Source: Lucinisca nassula (Eukaryota > Mollusca > Bivalvia > Lucinida > Lucinidae). From it: a stretch of DNA of 64,000 nt. The stretch spans positions 96,889,372-96,953,371 of the forward strand of contig OY757014.1 in the NCBI GenBank assembly GCA_963580285.1. Reading direction: 5' to 3'. The notes under the pieces are model-generated. The model did not search any database, was not told where the DNA came from, and saw nothing but the letters and a program-made list of their open reading frames with translations. The position numbers and the translations under genes were made by a program. This document shows, one piece after another, positions 52,581-63,185 of this stretch; the stretch's first letter is position 1; every line of letters starts with the position of its first letter.

Positions 52581-52794
52581 TTAACCCTTATCTTGCTGAA
52601 TATTCATTTAAGCCACACCCGTTTCTGTCTATCAACCAATCAAATTACTTGATGTAATTTATTGCTACAAATTCATAAACTGAATGCAAAAACAGTGTAG
52701 ATCCTGATCAGATGGCTTCTTCAGAAGCCATCTGATCTGGATCTACACTGTTTGCAAAGATAGGGGTTGTCGTGAACAGCAAGATAAGGGTTAA
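52581..52794. mobile_element. Family A MITE
   Basis: TTAACCCTTATCTTGCTGAA to CAGCAAGATAAGGGTTAA with complete core. Nearly identical to 50896-51108. Confidence 0.85.
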
Positions 52795-52976
52795 TACAGC
52801 ACACTTTATGTAGCACTTTATACTAAGAACAATGGCATAATGTAACAGAAATGATAGGACCCAGCTGTTCAAGGCCTCGTTAGCTTTACTCATCAGTGGC
52901 CATAATTTTAAACATTCTTAACAAGTTCAATATCTAATGTACCATTTTTCTAAAAATTTGTACATGTCAACCTCTT

Positions 52977-53155
52977 CATAACCCTATTGTGGGGGTCCAA
53001 AGCAGAAAGCATGTTAGTTAAACAACTGTGTTATATCCAAACAAAAATGTATAATGACCATTTATGGTCATTTTTCTATATAATCTACACATTTTTGGGA
53101 CCCATCCTTATAACAGTATTCTTTGCAAAACCATGCTATAATGATCTGTGATATA
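52977..53155. repeat. Family M foldback
   Basis: CATAACCCTATTGTGGGGGT, AACAACTGTGTTATATCC, GACCATTTATGGTCATTTTT and GCTATAATGATCTGTG. Relative at 56146-56343. It carries a perfect GACCATTTATGGTC palindrome. Confidence 0.55.
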
Positions 53156-53284
53156 TAGAGGTCTTTTTCTTTCTATATAACTGCAACACCCCCTCATGAG
53201 GATTACATGCAGGTGTACATTACATACACTCCAGGTTTGCAGGATGAAAGCCTACACAGTAATCATGTAATTACAGTAGGGATC

Positions 53285-53495
53285 TTTTACCTGCATCAGA
53301 TGGTTCTCCCTGCACAGGAGGCCTCAAGTTTACATCCCGATCTGAAGGACGGTGCACTTTATGGCTTTCATCCCAGCAAATGATGCCAGTGGAGCATCTT
53401 CGGACACCACGATTTCATTACCGCTGCCAGGAATCGAACCGGGGGCCTCTAGCATGACAGGCAAGTGCACTAACCACTGAGCTACCTACATTTGC
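53285..53495 (-). repeat. tRNA-headed SINE
   Basis: Read on the - strand: GTAGCTCAGTGGTTAGTGCA (A box), then GGTTCGATTCCTGG (B box) and a body with GTAATGAAATCGTGGTGTCC and CAGGTAAAAGATCCC. The tRNA-like head is at about 53413-53495. Confidence 0.75.
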
Positions 53496-53607
53496 AAAAG
53501 CTACTCAGAATTTTTCAGCAAAAGTATGTGTATATGCTATATCTAACAATCAGAGTTTAATCGGTATGTTAAGTATTATGTTAAATGATCAAAATTTTAA
53601 GGATACA

Positions 53608-53820
53608 TTAACCCTTGTCCTGCTAATCCCGGATATGCCTTAGCTTTGAAACAATGTAGATCCAGATCAGATGGCTTCTGACGAAGCCATCTGATCAGGA
53701 TCTACATTGTTTGCCATTCAGATTGTGAATGTGTTGCAATAATTTGCATCAAGCAATCTGATTGGCTGATAATTGGTAGTGTGTGTGGCATGTATGAATA
53801 TTCAGCAGAACAAGGGTTAA
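53608..53820. mobile_element. Family A MITE
   Basis: TTAACCCTTGTCCTGCTAAT to CAGCAGAACAAGGGTTAA with core and GCTTCTGACGAAGC loop. Confidence 0.8.
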
Positions 53821-54853
53821 ACACCACCACTGTTTGCTAGGAGCAACTGGGTCCCATATAACACAGCAGCATATACAAACAAAAATTCACTCATATTGTC
53901 AGACAAGAAAATACACATGAATTACCAAACTGCAATACCAAAGAGCAGAAAGAACGATTGAAATTGCCTTACAGCAAGCAAGGACTGTGCACTTAAGAAT
54001 AAAAATGGAGATTGTGCAAAAAATGTTTTCTTGAAAATTACCCTTTTTAAATTAAAGACGGGAAGAAAGCCAGCTGCTGATGTCAATGCCCCTAAATTTT
54101 GGAAATCAGCTGTTAGCTCGATTAAAATTTACCACTATAAACGTAGATGAATATCTGTTATGGTCTTTAATCCTTGAAAGGAAGTTTTGACACCTTCCTA
54201 CTGCAGTTTTTTTATCTATGACCCAGTGCATGAGAAAACCTACAATAAGACGTGTGACCACATGACTGATCAACCTGCATGGCCAGAAATTTTGCTTACA
54301 TCTCTTTGGATTGTCCACAGCCTATAGAAAACTCATGCGATGAGCTCAGACTGATCAGACAGCAGAGATGTGCAAAGGTTTTGTTGTGCACTGGCCCATG
54401 TTGCATTTTATCGCAGCTTTGGCCTCTAGGTACTGAGATACCACTCTTCTGTGCATTCCTCATATCGCTATCTACGCAACTTTCCTTGACAGTTGTTTAT
54501 AGACATTTTTTTTCTGCAATATGACTTTAAAACTATATAAACACACATCATACACACACTACTTAATGAAATATCTGTGATGACTGGGAAACCTTTATTT
54601 ACAGAACTAGTACTTTTCTACCGCTAAGTGCTATCCAAAACTGCTCATTTCTGTAGAAATGAAATCTTCAACATTCCATAGCTTTCAAGTTCCCTTCTTT
54701 CAAGTCCTCCTATTTTATCCGGTGTTTTCTGACGATGCTTGATAACTTTCATTTTTCAAAGAACCAAAAATAGCCCAAACACCATTAAATGATCACTTAC
54801 CAGACATTTTCTTCATTTGGTGTTCCTACAAACCTATGCTAATGAATTAGACT

Positions 54854-55092
54854 GAGGGGCAGGGATACATCTTCAGGGGAGACAACTTTCAAAAATATTT
54901 TGTCCAACCTCACCATCAACAAGGACCTACTTTCAAAGGAAAGAATTAGCTCCACAGGAGCAAACTCTATCCTATAAAAGTAGGCTCTATTTCAGGTGGG
55001 TTCAGTTTATATTAAAGTGGACTGGAAGTCCTAAAAGTCGTCTCCCTTATAAAAATGGCAGAAAATGTGAATCGTGTATCCATTCCCCTCAA
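54854..55092. repeat. Family F foldback
   Basis: GAGGGGCAGGGATACATCTT to GTATCCATTCCCCTCAA with hairpin AAAGGAAAGAATTAGCTCC / complement. Confidence 0.6.
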
Positions 55093-55211
55093 CAGGAAGT
55101 TTTGACACCGACTGTAAATTTTACACCAAGAGAAACTGTCTTAATGATAACAATATAAATTTAACCATGAAGTCTTATCTCGCATAATTATTGCTCTTTT
55201 GATGCATATGT

Positions 55212-55409
55212 TTAACCCTTATCTTGCTGTTCACGACAACCCCTATCTTTGCAAACAGTGTAGATCCAGATCAGATGGCTTCTGAAGAAGCCATCTGATC
55301 AGGATCTACACTGTTTGGCATTCAGTTTATGAGTTTGTAGCAATAATTGATTGGTTGATAGACAGAAATGGGTGTGGCTTAAATGAATATTCAGCAAGAT
55401 AAGGGTTAA
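55212..55409. mobile_element. Family A MITE, inverted
   Basis: TTAACCCTTATCTTGCTGTT to CAGCAAGATAAGGGTTAA with complete core, in inverted orientation. Confidence 0.85.
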
Positions 55410-55438
55410 CATATTATTTACTGTTACTCGTAATAAAG

Positions 55439-55840
55439 TATAGTAAAATTCCTATTGTAAGACCACCTTTTGGACTGTTCAAAAGTGGTCTTTAAGACCA
55501 TTTTTGAACAGTCCTAAAGCTGGTCTCTTTCTAGTGTAGAAAACAATGAAGGAACAGCTTAAATCTTTTAAATATACTTTTAAAAGCATAATTAGGATGA
55601 AGTTTAGGTGGTCTTAACCCTTCTCTTGCGGAATATTCAGTTTAGCCATACCCATTTCTGACTTTGAACCAATCAGATTACTTGATGTAATTTATTCCTA
55701 CAAATTCATCAATTGAGTGTCAAACACTGTAGATCTGATCAGATGGCTTCTTCAGAAGCCATCTGATCTGGATCTACACTGCAAAGATAGGGGTTGTCGT
55801 GAACAGCAAGATAAGGGTTAATAGCTGTAATATTCTCTTC
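55439..55840. mobile_element. Family C MITE with an A MITE inside
   Basis: TATAGTAAAATTCCTATTGT, inner arms GGACTGTTCAAAAGTGGTC / complement, then GGTGGTC|TTAA where the A MITE sits; the residual right end is TAATAGCTGTAATATTC. Confidence 0.65.
55614..55821. mobile_element. Family A MITE
   Basis: TTAACCCTTCTCTTGCGGAA to CAGCAAGATAAGGGTTAA with core. Inserted in the terminal repeat TTAA of a C element. Confidence 0.85.
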
Positions 55841-56145
55841 AAGATTTCCACAAGAGTGATACTCTGCAAAATGATACGAGTCACATCACAAAAGAAGTAC
55901 CTAATTAAGTTTACACCTGACCAAAAGAATAGACACTGTGACACTGAAGATAACTCTGGGATGAGTAGTTGGTAGAATTATTAGAATCACTCGAACCAGG
56001 TGACTCAATCCACATGCTTGAAGCAAGCATTCTGCTGGTTGTTGTGGTTCAACGAGATCTACACCACTGTGTGTACTTTAGCATCTCCCATGCAAAGGAA
56101 GATAACAAATGAGTTTGATAGATAGATACACCACAGCCTCTTTAT

Positions 56146-56343
56146 AACACTGTTAATGGGATCCAAAGCAGAAACCGTGTCAGTTAAACAACTGTGTTAT
56201 ATCCGAGAAAAATGTATAGATTATATAGAAAAATGACTATTTATGGTCATTTTTCTATATAATCTAAACATTTTTTGGATCCATCTTGAAACCGTGTTAC
56301 ATCCAAAACCGTGTTGTAATGAACCGTGTTATAATAAGGTTGT
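56146..56343. repeat. Family M foldback
   Basis: CTCTTTATAACACTGTTAAT, ATAGATTATATAGAAAAATG mirrored by CATTTTTCTATATAATCTA, then AACCGTGTTATAATAAGG. Confidence 0.6.
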
Positions 56344-57103
56344 AGTTTAGTAGTGAATAGAAAAGTAATAAATTTTGAAAAAGCAAAACTGAAGAAGACA
56401 GATCACCCAGCACAAGCATGTTAACAAGTCTATATGATGAATACACTTATAAACTCTACTTTATATAGACAAAAAGTGGGGTTTGAAAGAAAGTGGAGTT
56501 TACAAAGGTTTACATTATTTTCCTGATGTTTGCTTGAAACTGACTGTGAACTCCAGAGATCCCCTCAATGAGTACTCTTAAGATCGGCATCATCAAGACA
56601 GTTCTAATGACCAAGCACAATCTGTTTGTAGCAAATTTAATAAAATTATCAAAAATATTCATCCAGAAATGTTGTTTTAAGAGGCACGAAAAAAAAAGAT
56701 GATATTTCACGAGTGTAATATCCCATTTCAATCAGATTACTCACTAGGGATATGTCACACGTTACTTCTCATTGTGATGCAGACTACAACTTATGAAAAT
56801 GACAAATGATGAGTCACTCAATGCAAAATGACAGGATGATGAATAATTTATAAGCTATATAAAGCAGCAATGGCACTCTTACAATACTGATGCAACAATA
56901 CTGAAAATGTCTGATAAGATCATAAGAGCATGTGTGATAAACCTAACAGTACTTCCATCTTAGCTAATAGCTCCGGATAAGGGGTAATGGGGAGGATTAT
57001 CGGATATATTTCTCTAGTTTTTCCACTAAATGTGTGTTGTAGGTACTTGTTAGAATCGCCTCAATGAGCTCAATGAGGCGATTCTAACAAGTACCCACAA
57101 CAT

Positions 57104-57770
57104 ATAGTCAAACTTCAATGGCTCGAACACCTTTGGGACCACAAAAATCTGTTGGAGACAGGAGTAGCTCGAGCCACTTAAAGAGTTATTGTAAGGAGGC
57201 ATAAACAGATACTTTGAAGTCTTTTCAGTGTTTTATAATGAATATGTTTGCTGTGTGTACTCATGGAGGAGACTCTAATAAGTATACACAGCATACACTT
57301 GCATGATAAAAGACTAAAATCTCCTAAATTATCCCCCATAATTTTTTTACACCTGTGGACACAAAAGCGTTCAAACTCCAATGAAACAACTTTTAACGAA
57401 TCTCTTTGCATCAAGTTAGTTTGCCAAGCAAATGTCATTCATCAAATAATTCTAAAACTAGATCAAGCAATTGATTGGTCTCATTTTGGCAAACACTTTT
57501 GGATTAACATTTGAGATGTATTTTGATTGGACAGTGCAGGAGTCAGCAATGAAATGTACACCACCTTGTGTTTGGAATTTATTTCTGTCGATAGGATGTT
57601 AGGATAGATTGACTGATGTTTCAAGTCAAAATGAAATGAAGCTCATCAAAGTTTGAACGCTTTTGTGTCCACAGGTGTAGGTAGAAGATTTCCCTAGGCG
57701 CTCAAGAACGGGTTCGACTCAGCCATGGTAAATGAGCCATCAGTGTTCGAGCCATCAAAGTTCTACTGTA
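57104..57770. mobile_element. Family G MITE with a nested element
   Basis: ATAGTCAAACTTCAATGGCT to GCCATCAAAGTTCTACTGTA. The copy is split at 57350-57677. A G-type hairpin without ends precedes it at 57030-57103. Confidence 0.7.
57350..57677. mobile_element. TA-flanked MITE, 328 bp, nested in family G
   Basis: CACCTGTGGACACAAAAGCG and TTCAAACT at the left are mirrored at the right by GTTTGAACGCTTTTGTGTCC and ACAGGTG, nearly perfect over 28 bp. TA is on both sides (57348-57349 and 57678-57679). Confidence 0.85.
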
Positions 57771-58234
57771 TTTCAAAGTGAGAAAAGGAAAGCTATCCCT
57801 TTATCTTCATTACTTCTTATCTTAAGCTGTGAAAACTACTAGAATATAATACAGTAATACCTAACAAGATTAATGAGCTTGCACAAAGAAAACTGTGTAG
57901 GCTGGCATGTGCAACCAGCTAGCGGACTCTAACCGGCCTCACTGACAGTGATATGTACCGTCTGATCAGTCTTCACAGGTTCCTTGGGGTCATCTGTGAA
58001 TCCTTTAACTATAGAGTGAAAAAAAGCTGCTGATCTCTGCCGGTCGCACATGTAATGTCGTACTTCCTCTTTTTCTTTGAATGCAGTCCCATTTGTAATC
58101 CGTGGTGATTATGTTTAGACAGTCTCTACAACATAACTATAAATGCAAATACATTTATTTGTCTTTGTTTAATCATCAAAATGTGATTCTGGCAAGGGAG
58201 CTAATCATCCTGTGAAGTAGTTCACTGCAGAATG

Positions 58235-58485
58235 TTAAGGGGAATGTGTACACCTGCTGTATTTGAAAGGGAAACAACTTTTGCAACTTCCTATCTTTGC
58301 TGGACTGTTTCCTTTGCTGGACTGTTTCCTTTGCCTTCTCAACGTAAGACCTACTGTCAAAGGAAAGAATTTGCTCTAAGGGAGCAAATTCTTTCCTTTG
58401 AGAGTAGATCCCTATCAGAAAGGGAGTAAATATATTTTTAACGAGTTGCCTCCCCTGATGGCGAATTCATCTGGGTTCCCCTTAA
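58235..58485. mobile_element. Family F MITE, TTAA-flanked
   Basis: TTAAGGGGAATGTGTACACC to GGGTTCCCCTTAA with perfect central hairpin AAAGGAAAGAATTTGCTC / complement. Confidence 0.75.
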
Positions 58486-60140
58486 ATTCCTGCACCCTGA
58501 ACAAGATCAAATCCACTTGACTTCCTTTCTTCTATTAATGAGCCGAGGCACACAGCAAATCAACAGAATCAAGAGCAAACGGTGAATATTCCATCAACTA
58601 GCATGTCTGCACAGACTGATTGAAGTGTGCAACTGATTAATTCCAGAGTGTCTATATGAGCAACGACTGATCAGACTGCACCGATAAGCAGACTGATTGT
58701 GACACATCCAATGAAATTTATTCACCAGGAATCCCAAGTCGTTCCATTGTTCTGCTGTGCGCCGAGGACTAATATGGAAGATTCTACAAAATTCACAGTA
58801 AAATGTGTCAATACATGTATTAATTCTAATAGTGGCCTAATTAAAAGACATGAGACGATTCCACATTAACATGGCCGTGTTAAGCAGTCTGTGTTAACAA
58901 CCGATGAGTGTTTGCAATGATTATTGGTCCAGATTTTTCTGTTGAACACATTCTGACAGGACCGGGAATTAATAAGCAAGGTGGCCAACAAAACATAGCT
59001 TGAAAGATCCATCGTGTTTAGACTAGCAAGTTACATGTCCGACAGTTTGACAATGTCCACAGACCTCAATGTTATGAAACAATTTTCATGCTCAACTCAT
59101 TTCAGCATGAAAGGGGGAGTTCCAAATCTGCCCACGCACAGATTTTCTTGAAACTTCAATTGTTGTTTACTTGAGGACTATCAACTATATATATAACTTT
59201 GTTTCATTTGATAAATTACTATAGGTCTCAGGAGAGCTCCCTGGGGTAGTCCCCTGTAGAGGTCATACACACCTGTGAACTTTTCAGTCTTAAACCAATA
59301 GGTATGATTACTTTCAAATTTTGTTGCTTTGATTGGCAACAGAACTCTATAAGGATTAATCTAATATAAAAACTGTAAATGTGTCTATGTCTTTTAAATT
59401 TTCTGATAAATTTATTTACAAAATTTCTTCTTTTCATGAAAATTTATAAAAAATAAGATTTTCATCATAAGTATTAGATATGTGACTGATCTTGTCACCC
59501 CAAGATATTGCATATAAAATAGGCCACATATATGCTCTATATAGCAAACAAATTTAAAAAAAGTCAGAAACCGGTAACATTGTTTTTTATTGCTAGATAT
59601 GGGTTCAGGTCTATTTTTGTGCTAAAATCAGTTGCAATATAAGGGGACAAGAAATCCTTAAAGTGTATTCTTATTGTGTTTCTAATGACCATTTAGTGCC
59701 ACCTTATCATACACAGCTTAGCACAGGCATTTATGTAATAAAAACTCCCCCCCACACACACACATACCCCCCCCCCCCCCCCCCCCGAAAAAAAAGAAGA
59801 AAAAAAAGGCACTTTTTACAGACATGAGTTTTGGTTTGACTTTAAAAAAGTGAATCAGAACATACATTAGCAAAGCACACAAGAAGTTCAATCCAAACAT
59901 TTTAAAGAGAAAAAATAAAATTCATGCACTGTTCATGATGAATGTTTGTGTTGACAGTATTGCAAAAATGATAATCCTCAAACAATTATATTATGGAACA
60001 ATAGGAATAAGACAAGGTGTTTTGTTTGGTCTTTCTGTATATTTTTAAACCCTGCAATACAAAGACACTTGATGTCAGTAATACGCAATGACATATTGAA
60101 TCTGCTTAATAAATTACTTTCATATTCCTATTTTTGTCAA
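58486..60140. other. No gene or defined repeat recognised
   Basis: AT-rich unique-looking sequence. The only landmarks are a C tract with neighbouring CACACA and A-rich runs at 59747-59810, and a short palindrome CATGCTCAACTCATTTCAGCATG (key arms CATGCT/AGCATG) near 59088. Confidence 0.4.
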
Positions 60141-60145
60141 TAATT

Positions 60146-61722
60146 ATAGCCCCGCTTTGAAAAAGTGGGGCTATATTGGATTTGCCATGTCCTTCTGTCA
60201 TTCCGTGATTCCGTTAATTTGTGTTGGCTCCATAACTTTGTATCTGCTTAACATATTTTCATGAAACTTCACACAAATGTTAAACACCATAAGACAATGT
60301 GCAGAGCGAAGGAATTATAACTGTGGATTGCCTACTTTTGGAGTTATTGCCCTTTGAACATTTTCCGTAATTCCGTAATTCCGTGATTCCGTTAATTTGT
60401 GTTGGCTCCATAACTTTGTATCTGCTTAACATATTTTCATGAAACTTCACACAAATGTTAAACACCATAAGACAATGTGCAGAGCGAAGGAATTATAACT
60501 GTGGATTGCCTACTTTTGGAGTTATTGCCCTTTGAACATTGAAAAATGGCAATTTTAATTGTGTCCGCTTCATAACTCGAAAACCGTTTGAGATATTTTT
60601 AGGAAACTTCACACAAATGTTAAGCACTATGAGACGATGTGCAGAGCGCAGGAACCATAACTCTGCATTGCTTATTTTTGGAGTTATTGCCCTTTGAACA
60701 TTGAAAAATGGCAATTTTAACAGTGTCCGCTTCATAACTCGAAAACCGTTTGAGATAATTTCATGAAACTTCACACAAATGTTAAGCACTATGAGACAAT
60801 GTGCAGAGCGCAAGAACCATAACTCTGGTTTTCGTATTTTCTGTGTGTCTGTCTGTGTGTCTGTCTGTGTCTGTTAACAATTTTCGTGTCCGCTCCATAA
60901 CTTTAAAACCCATTCACATATTTTCATGAAACTTCACACAAACATTAAACACCATGAGATGGTGTGCAGAGTGCAGGAACCATAACTCTGGATTGCCTAA
61001 TTTTTGAGTTATTTCCCTTTGAATATTGAAAAATATCAATTTTAGCCGTCTTTGCTCGATAACTCAAAAACCGTTTGAGATAATTTTATGAAACTTCACA
61101 CAAATGTAAAGCACCATATTACGTGTGCAGAGCGCAGGAACCCAAACTCTGGATTGTCTACTTTTTCAGTTATAGGCTTTTGAATATTAAAAAATGGCAA
61201 TTTTAACTATGTCCGCTCCATAACCGTTTCTGATATTTTCATGAAACTTCAAATAAATGAAAAGCACCTTGAGATGATGTGCAGAGTGCAGGAACCATAA
61301 CTCTGGTTTGCCTACTTTAGGAGTTATTGCCCTTTGAACATTTAAAAAGGCAATTTTGACTGTGTCGGCTCCATAACTCACAAACCATTTGAGATATTTT
61401 CATGACACTTCACACAAGTGTAAAGCACCATGAGACAATGTGCAGAGCGCAGGAACCCTGACTCTGATTTGCCTACTTTAGGAGTTATTACCCTTTGAAC
61501 ATTGAAAAATGGAAGATGAAATTTAGTATAAACATGGACATTCTGGTAATGTATCATGCTCATTGAAATGAGGGACAAGGGCTCACAACTCTTAGAGTTT
61601 TTCCAGATAATGTAAAATTTCAACAGTTATTTCTTGTTCATAACTGTTTTCTCTGCAGCTTAAATAACTTTCTTCTCTGACAGCGCTGAAGCGGGGCTAT
61701 AGTCAGATCCTCTGACAGCTCT
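60146..61722. repeat. Array element with about eight 160-180-bp units
   Basis: Left end TATAGCCCCGCTTTGAAAAA with a hairpin (GCCCCGCTTT / AAAGTGGGGC). Units carry TTTTCATGAAACTTCACACA, ATGTGCAGAGCGCAGGAACC and TTGGAGTTATTGCCCTTTGA. Right end GCGCTGAAGCGGGGCTATAG, then TCAGATCCTCTGACAGCTCT AGTT. The first two units are almost identical over about 150 bp. Short minus-strand ORFs here are repeat by-products. Confidence 0.82.
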
Positions 61723-61831
61723 AGTTATTTTTGTTGTTGTCATTTTTACTTCTTTAGAATAAAACAGCAGCCAATAAATTGCAAACTGTGAAGGAACAGA
61801 CTGATTTTTCGATTTGTTCTAATGATTGATT

Positions 61832-62128
61832 AGGCCCCCGTCCATCGGGGCTTGAAGAAATAGATGGGCTGCATGATGCTTTCACGTGGAGCTGAAACCG
61901 ACTGCACAGGAGCACTGATTAACCGCTTAGAGGATCTAAGCCTGCCCAGGCGAAGCGGTGCAAGTCGGTCCGTCCATGCTTATTAACCCTATTGGTTTCA
62001 TTGGGCGACTGGGCTTGAGATGTCGTTTCATCTCAATGTCGGGTAAAAGTCCCACAAAATTGAAAGCAACGTCTCCAAAATGACCTATACAGTGGTGACG
62101 GGGACGTTTAACCTAAAATCAAGCAACC
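61832..62128 (+). repeat. Family H SINE body
   Basis: Forward copy: GGCCCCCGTCCATCGGGGCT to GGGACGTTTAACCTAAAATC. A nearly complete reference for the family. Confidence 0.8.
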
Positions 62129-62880
62129 AACTAATGATTGATCGGTCCATGTGTTGGTAATTTTTTCTGACATCACTTGGTCAAAGAGACTCACACTCGG
62201 CTCCCCCACCAAAGGTTTTGTGAGATCATGAAAACCATTTCCTGCATTTTTTCTAGGTTCATTATAACAGCTGCAAAAGTGTAAGCTACAATGTCTTAGT
62301 CTCCAAAATAAATGCAGAGCTAGTCACACTTTAACTAGTTGTAAAATTGGCATTTGGTATACACTTCCCTAAATGAAATAGATGGAAGGCAAGTAGCTGT
62401 AACTAATGCATTTGATAGCTGATATTATATTTAGATGTTGAAATACCATTCGATATTTTGTCATCTATATGCAGTACTTGTCACCTATGTTAAGTTTTCT
62501 AGCTCTGTATTCATCTGTTTTTGAAAATGGCGTAAATCAGCTGTTAGCTGTACTATTAACATATTCTGAACCAAAATCTGCAGTTGGCTTTATACTTTTC
62601 TATAATACTGATAGCAAATATACTGTTGGCTCTTTTCTTCCTCTGAAATCGTTCGAAAGCTGAACTGAATAGTCTTCTCGATTATACTATTTCATGATAC
62701 TCAAAAAATAACTGGTTGTTTTCTGGATCATTTTTAAGAATATAAATAATAAAACTTTCTGACACTGATTTGCACAGCAGGCAATTTTATGTGTTTGTTT
62801 GTGGTTTAGTTGCGGGGGCATTGTTAGTGTGACAAAAGAGCCAACACACTTGTGTTTCCACTTTGTCTACAGTAATCTGT

Positions 62881-63182
62881 GCCGCCCCCGCCCATAGGGG
62901 CTTGAAGAAATATATGGGCTGCACGATGCTTCCACGCAGAGCTGAATCCGGCCCGCACACTAGTACTGGTAAACCGCTTAGAGGATCTAAGCTTGTCCAG
63001 GAACCGCGGTGCGAGGCGGACCGTCCATGCTAATAAACCCTATTGGTTTCATTGGGCGACAGGGCTTGAGATGTCATTTCATCTCAATGTCGGGTAAAAG
63101 TCCCACAAAATTGGAAGCAACATCTCCAAAATGACCTTTACAGTGTTGACGGGGACGTTAAACCTCAAATCAAACAAACAAA
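62881..63182 (+). repeat. Family H SINE body
   Basis: Forward copy: CCGCCCCCGCCCATAGGGGC to ACGTTAAACCTCAAATCAAA CAAACAAA. Best 3' end of the family. Confidence 0.8.
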
Positions 63183-63185
63183 ACA

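Noticed and set aside
60280..61623. Minus-strand ORFs with NICVKFHEN repeats
   Set aside because: Periodic with the 160-180-bp array and frame-broken between units; no gene structure.
62469..62663. 64-residue plus-strand ORF
   Set aside because: No homology recognised, AT-rich, no splice context; expected by chance at this length.
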